From positions 1-52,636 of the forward strand of contig CAIVPF010000019.1 of the NCBI GenBank assembly GCA_903907745.1: DNA of 52,636 nt. The letters run 5' to 3'. The translations under genes were made by a program, and so were the position numbers. Shown piece by piece: positions 19,741 through 29,084 of this stretch (the first letter of the stretch is position 1; every line of letters starts with the position of its first letter). This DNA comes from an uncultured Cytophagaceae bacterium. GTDB lineage: Bacteria > Bacteroidota > Bacteroidia > Cytophagales > Spirosomataceae. The notes below the pieces were generated by a model. That model made no database searches, was not told where the DNA came from, and worked only from the letters and a program-made list of their open reading frames with translations.

Positions 19741-20649
19741 GTGCAAATCGAACGAATGGATACGTTTTCGGGCCATCGAGGTTCTATTTATTCCTTGGAA
19801 CAGGGAATGGATAGTTCCATGTTTTATTCGGCGGGTTCGGATGGCTGGGTTGTGCAATGGAACCTGGAAAAACCGGATGTGGGGAAAGTGATTGCGCAAA
19901 TGGAAGGATCTGTGTACGCGATGCGATTAGATTCGGCAGAAGGCATCCTGTGGGTAGGGCAGAACTATGAGGGGATTCATGGCGTTAATGTGGCCCAGCA
20001 GGAACGTGTATTTTCTATCCCTATGCCCAAACAAGCCATTTATTCGATTTATTTTTGGGGTTCACAAGTTTGGGTAGGACACGATGCGGGCTTGATAACG
20101 GTCTTGGATCGAGAAACGAAGCAGGTATTGCGACATATTAAAGCGGGTCAAAAAAGTGCACGTACGATTTGTTTATTGAATACTGGGAAAATTGCTGTTG
20201 GGTATAGTGATGGTTGGATTCGGGTTTTTGATGCAGAATTCCAATTGCTCGAATCATGGCAGGCTCATCAGAATTCGGTTTTTTCGATGATTTATCGGGA
20301 ATCAGATCAGTTGATTATTTCAGTTAGTCGGGATGCGCATATCAAATCGTATTCTTTTCGAGACAAGCGGGAAATCAATTCTATACCCGGACATATTTAT
20401 GCGATTAATGATGTGGTTTTCAGTCCGGATGGTTTACATATAGCCACGGGGAGTATGGATAAGACCATTAAAATTTGGGAAAGTGAGACGATGCAATTGA
20501 AAAAAGTGATTGATTATGCGCGTTATGGATCTCATCAAAATTCGGTGAATCGCTTAATTTGGAGTCCTTTTGAGGATCTTTTGGTCTCCTGTTCAGATGA
20601 TAAAAATATTTCAGTTTGGAAAATACATGAAAGAAATTTATTAATTTAG
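19741..20649 (+). CDS. WD40 repeat protein
   Basis: A 302-residue cytoplasmic beta-propeller of about seven WD40 repeats without signal peptide. Repeats such as MDTFSGHRGSIYSLEQ, SAGSDGWVVQWNLE, FSPDGLHIATGSMDKTIKIW and VSCSDDKNISVWKI are clear. WD40 propellers are binding platforms; no catalytic motif is seen. The start is GTG 19741 or ATG 19756; both keep the first repeat. The DivIVA-like gene follows after 6 bp and folB after another 3 bp, so they form one operon. Confidence 0.85.
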   Translation: MQIERMDTFSGHRGSIYSLEQGMDSSMFYSAGSDGWVVQWNLEKPDVGKVIAQMEGSVYAMRLDSAEGILWVGQNYEGIHGVNVAQQERVFSIPMPKQAIYSIYFWGSQVWVGHDAGLITVLDRETKQVLRHIKAGQKSARTICLLNTGKIAVGYSDGWIRVFDAEFQLLESWQAHQNSVFSMIYRESDQLIISVSRDAHIKSYSFRDKREINSIPGHIYAINDVVFSPDGLHIATGSMDKTIKIWESETMQLKKVIDYARYGSHQNSVNRLIWSPFEDLLVSCSDDKNISVWKIHERNLLI

Positions 20650-20655
20650 TGTCTT

Positions 20656-21468
20656 ATGAGTGAGCAATTTCAATTTCCTGAAGTCGGTTTTTCCAAGTCC
20701 TTTCGGGGCTATCAAGTGGATGAAGTAGAATCCTACGTGGATGAATTACGTCGTGAATTTGGTCGTTTGGTGAACAAATTAAGTGAATTCGATAAAGAAA
20801 TTTCGCGGATGCGGGAATTGGAAAGTTCCTTATTGCGGGCTATGCAAATGGCTGAAGAAGCGCAAAAATCGTGGCAAATGAAAGTTGAGGCAGAAGCCAA
20901 AGCCGTGCACGAAAAGGCTGTTCAAGATGCAAAAGGTCTTGTGGAGGATGCGAAAAAACAAGCAGAAAAAATTACGTTTTTGGCGGAATCTGAACGGAAA
21001 AATTTATTGGCTGCGGCTAATCAGGAATTGAAGGAGCAGGAAAGGGGATTGATTAGTTTACAGGAGGCTCAGAAAGAAATTGCGAATCAATTGGCACAAA
21101 TCGCCCAAAGTACCTTAACGCGCATTCAAACTTGGAATACATCAGCGCCGATCGCTGAGCCTACGCCAAGGTCTATTTCAAAACCAGCCGAAACAAAAAC
21201 GAAAGCAATCACAAAAACCAAAGCTGCACCTAAGGCGAAAGCTTTGACGAAAGCTAAATCAGCCAAGCCTTCAAAATCGGCTCCCAATCCCCTCAAACCT
21301 AACTCGAAATTAAAGCCTGCTGGCCAGGTAAAAACGCCTAGAGGTGTAAAAAAGACTGTTTCGAAAGAAATGGACATACAAGATGATGGCTTGCCAACCT
21401 TGAACAAGGTTTTGGAAGCCTATGCTAAATCAACGGGTCCTCGAGGAAAAATAGGGGATATCAATTAA
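20656..21468 (+). CDS. DivIVA-domain protein with basic tail
   Basis: A 270-residue protein. Residues 8-32 (PEVGFSKSFRGYQVDEVESY) are a DivIVA-type N-terminal lipid-binding segment with FxxxxxGYxxxEV. Residues about 30-160 are a long coiled coil rich in Glu, Lys, Ala and Gln. Residues about 170-240 are a Lys/Ala/Pro/Ser-rich, disordered, histone-H1-like tail with repeats such as KAKALTKAKSAK. DivIVA proteins sense curved membrane at poles and septa; the tail could bind nucleic acid or acidic partners, which is inference. It lies between WD40 and folB in one operon. Confidence 0.8.
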   Translation: MSEQFQFPEVGFSKSFRGYQVDEVESYVDELRREFGRLVNKLSEFDKEISRMRELESSLLRAMQMAEEAQKSWQMKVEAEAKAVHEKAVQDAKGLVEDAKKQAEKITFLAESERKNLLAAANQELKEQERGLISLQEAQKEIANQLAQIAQSTLTRIQTWNTSAPIAEPTPRSISKPAETKTKAITKTKAAPKAKALTKAKSAKPSKSAPNPLKPNSKLKPAGQVKTPRGVKKTVSKEMDIQDDGLPTLNKVLEAYAKSTGPRGKIGDIN

Positions 21469-21471
21469 TTC

Positions 21472-21834
21472 ATGGAGATTTATCAAGTAAATCTAGAGGA
21501 TTTATCTTTTTTTTCCTTTCATGGATTGTATCCAGAAGAACGAATTTTAGGGAATTCCTATCGCTTGTCGGTGTCCGTTTCTAAACAGGTAACTCATGAA
21601 ATCATGGATGATATTAGTCAAACCATGGATTATGGTTCCATCTACACCATCTGCGAACAGGTGATGAGCGAACCGGTGGATTTGTTAGAAACTGTTTGTC
21701 AGCGGATAGGAGAGCAGTTGAGATCGCAATTTCCTGATTTTCAATTGATTGAAATTGTTTTATCGAAAGAGCATCCCCCCTTAAAAATGGCTGGAGGGAG
21801 ATCAAAGGTTCGTTGGACCCTCCGCAACGAATAG
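21472..21834 (+). CDS. folB: Dihydroneopterin aldolase FolB
   Basis: A 120-residue protein of normal length for FolB. FFSFHGLYPEERILGNSYRL carries the active-site Glu, YGSIYTICEQVM follows, and VLSKEHPPLKMAGG holds the conserved Lys and Pro pair. It cleaves dihydroneopterin to the pterin precursor of folate. It begins 3 bp after the DivIVA-like gene. folC, the last folate step, is elsewhere in this window at 36309-37601. Confidence 0.92.
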   Translation: MEIYQVNLEDLSFFSFHGLYPEERILGNSYRLSVSVSKQVTHEIMDDISQTMDYGSIYTICEQVMSEPVDLLETVCQRIGEQLRSQFPDFQLIEIVLSKEHPPLKMAGGRSKVRWTLRNE

Positions 21835-21880
21835 CTGAATTATCAAAAAAAGAGTGTAAATTCGAGCGAAATAAAGACCC

Positions 21881-22906
21881 ATGCGCCATCAAGTTACCAT
21901 TAAGGACATTGCGAAGCAGTTGAATGTTTCGGTTGCCACGGTTTCACGAGCCTTGCGGGATTTGCCTGATATTCATCCGGACACGAAAAAGGCAGTCTTG
22001 GATTTAGCGGCTGAGTGGGATTATCAACCAAATGTATTGGCCACCAGTTTGGTGAAAAGTAAAACGAAGACCTTGGGTGTGATCGTGCCGGATTTGGGCT
22101 ATTATTTCTTTTCTACGGTGGTTAAGGCGATCGAAGAGGCGGCCATAGCAGCAGGATACAGTTTATTGATCACGCAAACCCAAGAATCCTACGAGCGGGA
22201 ATTGACAAATATCCAAAATTTAGCGAGGGGCCAAGTGGAAGGTATTATCATTTCGCTTTCAAGAGAAACCATGAATTTGGATCATTTAACTCGCTTGCAG
22301 CGTAGAGGAATTCCTTTGGTCTTTTTCGATCGGGATAGTGATGAAATTGTAGCCTCGAAAGTGATGGTAGACAATGAGCAATCGGCCTATGAGGCTGTGA
22401 AGCATCTCTTGGAAGCCGGTTGTCAGCGCATTGCTTTTTTGGCAGGTCCCAAAAGTGTATCGGTAAGTAATCAGCGACGTTTGGGGTATTTGAGAGCTTT
22501 GTCGGAGGCAGGAATCAAAGAAGATCCAGCTTTAATTATACATTCGGATTATTTTCAAGAAACAGCGACCCAACAAACCTATGCTTTGATGCAATTAAAA
22601 AATCAACCAGATGGCATTTTGGTGGTTTCGGATCGCTTGGCTTTAGGTGTTTTAGTTGCGCTAAGGGAATTAAAGATTTCAGTGCCAGAGCAGATTAAAA
22701 TGGTGAGTTTTAATAATGAGCCGATCTGTTCAGTTGTGTCACCAACGATCTCATCGGTCGCGCAGCCATTGGAGGAAATAGGCCGATTGGCCATTGAATT
22801 ATTGCTCGAACAAATCCAACATAAAGGTGAACAAATCCCATCTCGAGTCGAGGTTTTAAAAACCAAATTAATCGTCCGCGAATCTTCCTCTAAAAAGAGC
22901 CAATAG
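21881..22906 (+). CDS. LacI-family transcriptional regulator
   Basis: A 341-residue regulator. The LacI helix-turn-helix is at residues 3-23 (TIKDIAKQLNVSVATVSRAL). A hinge helix (NVLATSLV) and a periplasmic-binding-like effector domain (TKTLGVIVPDLGYYF to residue 335) follow. It probably controls a sugar-use locus, but no sugar operon adjoins it. Its last 17 bp overlap the convergent phosphatase gene. Confidence 0.92.
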   Translation: MRHQVTIKDIAKQLNVSVATVSRALRDLPDIHPDTKKAVLDLAAEWDYQPNVLATSLVKSKTKTLGVIVPDLGYYFFSTVVKAIEEAAIAAGYSLLITQTQESYERELTNIQNLARGQVEGIIISLSRETMNLDHLTRLQRRGIPLVFFDRDSDEIVASKVMVDNEQSAYEAVKHLLEAGCQRIAFLAGPKSVSVSNQRRLGYLRALSEAGIKEDPALIIHSDYFQETATQQTYALMQLKNQPDGILVVSDRLALGVLVALRELKISVPEQIKMVSFNNEPICSVVSPTISSVAQPLEEIGRLAIELLLEQIQHKGEQIPSRVEVLKTKLIVRESSSKKSQ

Positions 22907-24644
22907 CTATTTTTAAAACTCGCTGAATTCCATCTTTTTCGATTAAAAACAAATAAAGGCCAGGATTTAGCTCTTGGGTTATCCGTTTTGAAATATGTCC
23001 TTTTTCGGGGAATTCTTTGATTTTTTGGCCTAGCATATTGTAAATCAGGAGCGAATCAAAGGCATCATTTATTTCTTCCTTGACCTGATGAATCGATAGG
23101 GGAGCATTGACATTAATTTCAAATTTTTCCTGAAAACAACCTTGAGGGTCGGAAACGGTGAAAATGCTTTTTTCGGTAGGCCCGACTTTTAGGCTAGCTA
23201 CTTTATCTCCGGTGGACCATACGTAATCTCCTTGCCAGGAGGCAGCGATTTCGATTTTATCTAGGTAATTAATCGTTTGAGAAATGGGATCTCGGGGTTT
23301 GAAATCCTTCATGATGGTAAATTGATCCTGGACTTGCCCGTCTTCGTCGATGAACTTGGCATCTAGGCGTTTATTTTCTATTTCAAAATAAAAGGAACCT
23401 CCTTTTCCGGCCAGGCTGTATTCCATGGCAGGATGCGGAAAACCTGCTCTAGGACTTCCTGTAGCACCTCCTACGCCATTCACAACGTAGAGGACTCCAT
23501 TTTTTTCCTTCGGGTTGGTTTGAAATATAAAGGGACATGAATTGTCGGATTTATCGTATTTTCCGGAACTATTTTGGGTCCAATTATTCTTTTTACTGAA
23601 TTCGGCGGATGGACCAATTAATCCCTTTAGCGGTCGGCTGCGCTCGAAAACGTGGCTATGGCCGGATATGACCATGTCTACATTAAATTCATCGAAAACC
23701 GGCGTTAGGATCTCCCTTAATTTTGTTAATTCAGGGACGATATCGGAATCGTAGGTTCCTTTCGTATAAGGAGGATAATGAAAATATACGATGGTCCACG
23801 GGTGTTTATTCGCTTTCAAATCGTTTTTAAGCCAGGCTAATTGTTCGGAAGGGCCATCGAAAATACGCATATTGTCTTTTCCCCAGGCGTATGAATCGAG
23901 GCAAATGAAATGGGTATTGGCGTAGTCGAAGGAATAATAGGCTTCAGAATTTGAGGCAAGGCCTCCTGATTGGCCATTTTTAGGGAGGCTAAAATTTTGA
24001 AAATAGGCCATGTCTGGATTATCCTGATTTTTTTGATAGGCATCATAATCATGGTTTCCGATGGAGGTAAATAGCGGGCTTTGTTTTAATAAAGGTCCGT
24101 TTTCGTAGACCTTAAAGAAATTCGCCTGAAAATCGTCATCGGTACCACCGCCGTATACATTGTCGCCAACGGTCAAAAATAAATTGGTGTATTTATTTTT
24201 ATTAAATTTTTTAAAACCCTCATAGACATTCAGTTGGGTCGTTCCAGGGTACATGTCGCCAATGCACCACACGGAAAATTTATCTTTAGAACCTGGGTTA
24301 GGGGCGGTTTTGAAGAAATAAGTGGAATCACCTAGGGTGGTCGTTGGACTGGCGACAATCTTGTAATAATAGGTTCTATTGGGTTCAAGCGAGTCTATTT
24401 TAATGATATGCTCGGTTTGATTTCCACTATTTGTATTTTTTGCTAGCTTAAAAGTTGTAGGGTTAAGGCTGTATTGGATTTGGCTGGGCGTTGGAAGATC
24501 AGTCCGGTATCGGATGGTGATGGATTTTGGGGTAACTTCTTGTAAATAAGGATTTCGAGTAATTTTTTGACCAAAAATTGGCCCAAATCCAATCGCAAAA
24601 AAGCACAAAAAAACAAGAAAGAGCTGGTTAAATCGCTGGTTCAC
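22890..24644 (-). CDS. Secreted purple-acid-phosphatase-like metallophosphoesterase with T9SS signal
   Basis: A 584-residue protein with a signal peptide. An N-terminal Fn3-like purple-acid-phosphatase domain (RNPYLQEVTPKSITIRYRTD) is followed by a metallophosphatase core with GDMYPGT, VGDNVYGG, GNHDYDAY, YFHYPPYTKG and SGHSHVFERS as metal-binding motifs. The last about 75 residues (NMLGQKIKEFP then LNPGLYLFLIEKDG) are a type A T9SS sorting domain, so it is exported across the outer membrane. It should release phosphate from esters. The start is GTG at 24644; no ATG precedes it in frame before a stop. It overlaps lacI by 17 bp. Confidence 0.9.
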   Translation of the reverse strand: MNQRFNQLFLVFLCFFAIGFGPIFGQKITRNPYLQEVTPKSITIRYRTDLPTPSQIQYSLNPTTFKLAKNTNSGNQTEHIIKIDSLEPNRTYYYKIVASPTTTLGDSTYFFKTAPNPGSKDKFSVWCIGDMYPGTTQLNVYEGFKKFNKNKYTNLFLTVGDNVYGGGTDDDFQANFFKVYENGPLLKQSPLFTSIGNHDYDAYQKNQDNPDMAYFQNFSLPKNGQSGGLASNSEAYYSFDYANTHFICLDSYAWGKDNMRIFDGPSEQLAWLKNDLKANKHPWTIVYFHYPPYTKGTYDSDIVPELTKLREILTPVFDEFNVDMVISGHSHVFERSRPLKGLIGPSAEFSKKNNWTQNSSGKYDKSDNSCPFIFQTNPKEKNGVLYVVNGVGGATGSPRAGFPHPAMEYSLAGKGGSFYFEIENKRLDAKFIDEDGQVQDQFTIMKDFKPRDPISQTINYLDKIEIAASWQGDYVWSTGDKVASLKVGPTEKSIFTVSDPQGCFQEKFEINVNAPLSIHQVKEEINDAFDSLLIYNMLGQKIKEFPEKGHISKRITQELNPGLYLFLIEKDGIQRVLKIAIGSF

Positions 24645-24680
24645 GAAAGTATGTTCATGATGAGTATGATGTAAATTTTA

Positions 24681-24688
24681 CAAAGCTA
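24681..24688 (-). promoter_or_regulatory. Candidate -7 box for the secreted phosphatase
   Basis: The minus strand reads TAGCTTTG, a perfect TAnnTTTG, 36 bp before the GTG start. No TTG lies at -33, so the evidence is partial. Confidence 0.3.
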
Positions 24689-24717
24689 TAAAAAGCATTG
24701 AAAAGGTGAATTATTTC

Positions 24718-24748
24718 TTGGAAAAATAGGCGGAATTTTTGATATTTG
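24718..24748 (+). promoter_or_regulatory. Candidate promoter for gyrA
   Basis: TTG at 24718-24720, a 20 bp spacer, then GATATTTG at 24741-24748, one base off TAnnTTTG. The leader of about 75 nt could fold two small hairpins: ATTGGA/TCCAAT at 24754-24768 and AATCC/GGATT at 24772-24789. Confidence 0.4.
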
Positions 24749-24827
24749 TATCTATTGGAAAATCCAATTAAAATCCTGTTTAGAGGATTGGAGTCTTTGG
24801 GTTATTCATAGAATCAAACCATTATTT

Positions 24828-27431
24828 ATGTCTTTACATTCAAATATTATCCCGATCAACATCGAAGATGAAATGAAAGGGGCATACATCGATTATTCGA
24901 TGTCTGTAATTGTTTCCAGAGCTTTGCCGGATGTTCGTGATGGGCTTAAGCCTGTACATCGGAGGGTGTTGTACGGAATGGAGGAGTTGGGGGTTAGTTA
25001 TAATAAGTCTTATAAGAAATCAGCTCGTATTGTCGGTGAGGTATTAGGTAAATACCACCCGCATGGTGATTCGTCGGTCTATGACACGATGGTTCGTATG
25101 GCTCAAGATTGGTCATTGCGTTATCCATTGGTGGATGGCCAGGGAAACTTTGGTTCTGTGGATGGGGATTCTCCGGCAGCGATGCGGTATACGGAGGCGC
25201 GCTTGAAGCGGATTGCGGATGAGATGCTTTCGGATTTAAACAAGGAGACGGTTGATTTTCAGCCGAACTTTGATGATTCCTTAGAAGAGCCTACGGTATT
25301 GCCGGCAAAAATCCCTAATTTATTATTAAATGGTACTTCGGGAATTGCGGTGGGGATGGCTACGAATATGGCGCCTCATAATTTAACGGAGGTCGTGGAT
25401 GGTATTTCTGCTTATATTGATAATCGGGATATTACGATTCCGGAATTGATGCAATATATTAAGGCGCCGGATTTCCCAACGGGCGGTACGATTTATGGTA
25501 TTCAGGGCATTAAAAATGCGTTTGAAACCGGTCGTGGGCGGATTGTGGTGCGTGGTAATGCAACTTTTGATACGTCTAAAACGGGAAAAGAGCAGATTAT
25601 TATTTCGGAGATTCCGTACATGGTGAACAAGGCGAACTTGATCAAGCAATGTGCGGATTTGGTGAATGATAAACGGATTGATGGGATTTCGGAGATTCGG
25701 GATGAGTCTGATCGCCAAGGAATGCGGATTGTGTTTGATTTAAAGCGCGATGCGGTGGCGAATGTGGTATTGAATAATCTATACAAACATTCGGCTTTAC
25801 AATCCTCTTTTAGTGTGAACAACGTGGCTTTGGTGAAGGGTCGCCCGATGATGTTGAATCTAAAAGATTTGATTCATCATTTTGTGGAGCACCGGAATGA
25901 GGTGATTGTTCGTCGGACGCAATATGATCTACGCGAAGCTAGAAAGCGCGCGCATATTTTGGAAGGCTTTATAATAGCTTTAGATAATTTGGATGCGGTG
26001 ATTAAGTTGATCCGCGAATCTAAAGATCCAAATTCGGCTCAAGAGGGCTTGATGGCCAAATTTAATTTATCTGATATTCAATCGAAAGCGATTCTGGAGA
26101 TGCGTTTACAACGCTTAACTGGGATGGAGCGTGAGAAGATCATGAATGAATATGCGGAAATCATGAAATTGATTGATGATTTGGAAGATATTTTGGCAAA
26201 GCCAGAGCGTCAATTGCAAATCATTAAGGATGAGTTGATTGATATTAAAACTCGGTACGGGGATGAGCGTAGAACGCAGATTAACATGACCGATGAAGAA
26301 TTCTCCGTAGAAGATATGATTGCGGATGATGAGATGTTGATCACGGTTTCGGCCCAAGGATACATTAAGCGAACAGCCATCACGGAATATCGTTCTCAAA
26401 CTAGAGGAGGAGTAGGTTCTCGTGCCGTAGCGACGAAAGATGATGATTATACGGAGCATTTGTTTTCGGCAACGATGCATAATTGGTTATTATTCTTCAC
26501 GGAGCGTGGAAAATGTTTCTGGTTACGTGTGTACGCGGTACCGGAGGGATCTAAGATTTCGAAAGGCCGGCCGATTCAAAACCTGATGAACATCGAGAAT
26601 GGAGATACCATTCGGGCAGTGATTAATGTGAAGTCGATTACAGATCCGGATTACATCGATAATAATTTCATCGTGATGTGTACGGAAGATGGAACGATTA
26701 AAAAGACATCTTTAGAGGCTTATTCTCGTCCTCGGCAAAATGGTATTAATGCCATTACGATTCGTGAAGGAGATCGTTTATTAGATGTGGCCTTGACAAA
26801 TGGGAATAACCAAATTGTCATTGCGACCAATACGGGTCGTTCGGTGCGTTTTGAGGAGACTCGGGTGCGTCCGATGGGCCGTACGGCGGCAGGGGTGAAA
26901 GGAATCTGGATAGATGCTAAAATCCCGACGGAGAAGGTGATTGGTATGGTTTGCGTGTCGGATCCTGAGGTGCAACAATTATTGGTTGTTTCCGAAAAAG
27001 GATTCGGAAAGCGTTCGGAGGTAGATGATTACCGATTGACCAATCGTGGAGGAAAAGGGGTTAAGGCCTTGAATATCACGGAGAAAACGGGTGCTTTGGT
27101 AGCGATAAAAGAAGTGGATGACAATAACGATTTGATGATTATCACCAAAGCGGGTATTTTGATTCGAATCAGTGTGGCAGTTTTACGTGTCATGGGACGA
27201 AATACGCAGGGTGTGAAATTGATTCGTTTGAAGAATGAAGCAGATGAAATCTCGTCGGTAACGAAGATCGAAAAGGATCCAGAGCCGGAAGAAGTGGAAA
27301 TGGTGGAAGGAATGGAGATCGCGGAAGGTGCCGTTTTAGATGCGCCGGCGGTTGAGGAAGAAGGACCAGTTTCAGAAGGAGGGGAGTCGGCGGAAGCAGA
27401 TGATCAAGTAGTAGATTCAACAGAAGAATAA
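24828..27431 (+). CDS. gyrA: DNA gyrase subunit A
   Basis: A complete 867-residue type II topoisomerase subunit. The catalytic Tyr121 is in [10 protein letters not shown]. The quinolone region has Ser82 and Asp86 ([10 protein letters not shown]), matching E. coli Ser83 and Asp87, the sensitive state. The C-terminal beta-pinwheel includes a GyrA-box-like [11 protein letters not shown] with the leading Gln-Arg changed to Thr-Asn. The last about 50 residues are strongly acidic, resembling the tail that tunes gyrase in other species. GyrA acts with GyrB to introduce negative supercoils. A strong terminator follows. Confidence 0.97.
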   Translation: MSLHSNIIPINIEDEMKGAYIDYSMSVIVSRALPDVRDGLKPVHRRVLYGMEELGVSYNKSYKKSARIVGEVLGKYHPHGDSSVYDTMVRMAQDWSLRYPLVDGQGNFGSVDGDSPAAMRYTEARLKRIADEMLSDLNKETVDFQPNFDDSLEEPTVLPAKIPNLLLNGTSGIAVGMATNMAPHNLTEVVDGISAYIDNRDITIPELMQYIKAPDFPTGGTIYGIQGIKNAFETGRGRIVVRGNATFDTSKTGKEQIIISEIPYMVNKANLIKQCADLVNDKRIDGISEIRDESDRQGMRIVFDLKRDAVANVVLNNLYKHSALQSSFSVNNVALVKGRPMMLNLKDLIHHFVEHRNEVIVRRTQYDLREARKRAHILEGFIIALDNLDAVIKLIRESKDPNSAQEGLMAKFNLSDIQSKAILEMRLQRLTGMEREKIMNEYAEIMKLIDDLEDILAKPERQLQIIKDELIDIKTRYGDERRTQINMTDEEFSVEDMIADDEMLITVSAQGYIKRTAITEYRSQTRGGVGSRAVATKDDDYTEHLFSATMHNWLLFFTERGKCFWLRVYAVPEGSKISKGRPIQNLMNIENGDTIRAVINVKSITDPDYIDNNFIVMCTEDGTIKKTSLEAYSRPRQNGINAITIREGDRLLDVALTNGNNQIVIATNTGRSVRFEETRVRPMGRTAAGVKGIWIDAKIPTEKVIGMVCVSDPEVQQLLVVSEKGFGKRSEVDDYRLTNRGGKGVKALNITEKTGALVAIKEVDDNNDLMIITKAGILIRISVAVLRVMGRNTQGVKLIRLKNEADEISSVTKIEKDPEPEEVEMVEGMEIAEGAVLDAPAVEEEGPVSEGGESAEADDQVVDSTEE

Positions 27432-27439
27432 TTTTTATC

Positions 27440-27472
27440 AGCCCGAATGTAATGTTCGGGCTATTTTTTTTT
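27440..27472 (+). terminator. Intrinsic terminator after gyrA
   Basis: AGCCCGAA, loop TGTAATG, TTCGGGCT, then A and a run of nine T. The perfect 8 bp stem starts 8 bp after the gyrA stop. The ATG of the next gene is only 15 nt after the T run. Confidence 0.92.
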
Positions 27473-27487
27473 AAACAAACATATACA

Positions 27488-28933
27488 ATGAAAAAAATAG
27501 TTTTTACCCTGATTACTGTGGTTTTGGCTGCAGGCTCAACATTCGCTCAAGTGGATAAGGCTTTGGTCGAAGCACAAAAGAAGGCCATTTTAGAGGCTGT
27601 AAAAAAGTCGGATGACGAAGTGAAAAAGTCTCCTGCCAAAGCGCGTCCTTGGTTGAACCGTGCGGTGGCTTATTTAGATTTGGCTTCATTTCCAGATTCA
27701 ACGATCGCGTTAAAAGATGCGGATGCGTCCTTTAAGGCAATTGAATTTATTACCGAGGCGGTCAAATTAGATACGAAAGACGGGAAAAAGGGGGCAGTCG
27801 CGAAGGAAGCGGAAGTTCTTTTAACAGGTCGTGATAAAGCCTATGGCGCTTTAATGAATATGGGAGTCATTAAGTACCAAGGAAAAGATTACAATTCTTC
27901 CTTAAAATATATGAGCAAAGCATCTGAAATCTCTCCGAAGGATACTTCAGCTGCCATGTATACGGGCGTAGTAGCCCAATTATGTCAAAAAGATGCTGAG
28001 GCAAGAAAAGCTTACGAGCATTATTTGTCGATCGGAGGAAAGGACATGGCTATACTCTATGGTTTGTCTCAAATTTACAAATCAGCGAAAGAGGAAGATA
28101 AAGCCTTGGCTTTGATTGATCAAGGAATTGCAATTTATCCGGGTAACAAGGATTTGAAAAATGAGAAATTCAATATGTTGATTTCATTTAATCGGATCGA
28201 CCAAGCGATCACGCAATTAAGATTAACTTTGGTGGCGGATCCCAAAGATGCGATGTCCTGGTTAAATTTAGGATTGTTATTCGAAAATAAGATGAGTGGG
28301 GTGTTAGATGAGGTTCGTAAAATCCAAGATAAATCCATCAAATTATCGGAAGCCAAGCGGAAAATAGCCGCTCAAAAAGATCAAGTGGATGTATATAATG
28401 ATGAGGTAAAACGGACGAAAGCGAAGTTGAAAACAACCCCTCCAGCAAAGCAAGGGCCAATTAAAGCACAAATTGCTAAATTAGAATCAACGGTAGCCGA
28501 ACAAACAAAGACCTTAGATGGCCTTAAAGTCGATTTAACGAAGGCTGAAGGTGAAGTAGGGGATGAGGCAGCCAATAAGGCTAAAATCGAAGAATTAAGC
28601 GCAAAAGTGGCTGAATTCCGCAAGGATTTACCAGGTTATTATACAAAGGCTTTAGAAATCGATGGTAATTATTACGATGCCTTGTATCAATTAGGTGCGT
28701 ATTATTTCAACGAGGCCGTTGAGATCAAGAAAAAGGTTGATAATATGGACATGGATACCTATAAAAAAGAAGGTAAAGTTGTAGAAGCAGCTGTAACAGC
28801 AAAATATGAGCAGGCATTGCCATATTTTGAAAAAGGCTACAAATCGAAAAAAGAAGAAGATTTGAAAGAAGTATTGAAGCAAATCTACCGTGCCTTGAAA
28901 ATGGACGCGAAGTTAGCTGAGTTAGATAAATAA
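27488..28933 (+). CDS. Exported TPR protein with coiled coil
   Basis: A 481-residue periplasmic protein with signal peptide ending TFAQ. TPR-type helices lie at about residues 60-260 (LMNMGVIKYQGKDYNSSLKY, ALALIDQGIAIYPGNKDLKN). A charged coiled coil of about 100 residues follows (residues 285-385, rich in Lys, Glu and Ala), then a final TPR pair. Function unknown; such proteins act as scaffolds. I start it at ATG 27488, since an in-frame ATG at 27452 lies in the loop of the gyrA terminator. It has its own terminator at 28939-28968. Confidence 0.85.
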   Translation: MKKIVFTLITVVLAAGSTFAQVDKALVEAQKKAILEAVKKSDDEVKKSPAKARPWLNRAVAYLDLASFPDSTIALKDADASFKAIEFITEAVKLDTKDGKKGAVAKEAEVLLTGRDKAYGALMNMGVIKYQGKDYNSSLKYMSKASEISPKDTSAAMYTGVVAQLCQKDAEARKAYEHYLSIGGKDMAILYGLSQIYKSAKEEDKALALIDQGIAIYPGNKDLKNEKFNMLISFNRIDQAITQLRLTLVADPKDAMSWLNLGLLFENKMSGVLDEVRKIQDKSIKLSEAKRKIAAQKDQVDVYNDEVKRTKAKLKTTPPAKQGPIKAQIAKLESTVAEQTKTLDGLKVDLTKAEGEVGDEAANKAKIEELSAKVAEFRKDLPGYYTKALEIDGNYYDALYQLGAYYFNEAVEIKKKVDNMDMDTYKKEGKVVEAAVTAKYEQALPYFEKGYKSKKEEDLKEVLKQIYRALKMDAKLAELDK

Positions 28934-28938
28934 TTTGT

Positions 28939-28968
28939 AAAAAGGCCGCCTGTAGGGATGGCCTTTTT
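28939..28968 (+). terminator. Intrinsic terminator after the TPR gene
   Basis: AAAAAGGCC and GGCCTTTTT form a 9 bp stem with a 12 nt loop, 6 bp after the stop codon, ending in a T tract. The following 116 bp to 29084 are AT-rich and hold no gene I can see. Confidence 0.88.
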
Positions 28969-29084
28969 ATTTGCTCAATAATCTATTTAACATAATATAA
29001 ATTATATAACAAATGATATATGTGTTTGAAATGGCTCAATTTGGGCTTTTCCCGTAGGATTCATATTTGCTTGGCTGAAAAGGA

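Noticed and set aside
27452-27490. Upstream ATG for the TPR gene
   Set aside because: It lies in the loop of the gyrA terminator, and the signal peptide begins at the ATG at 27488.
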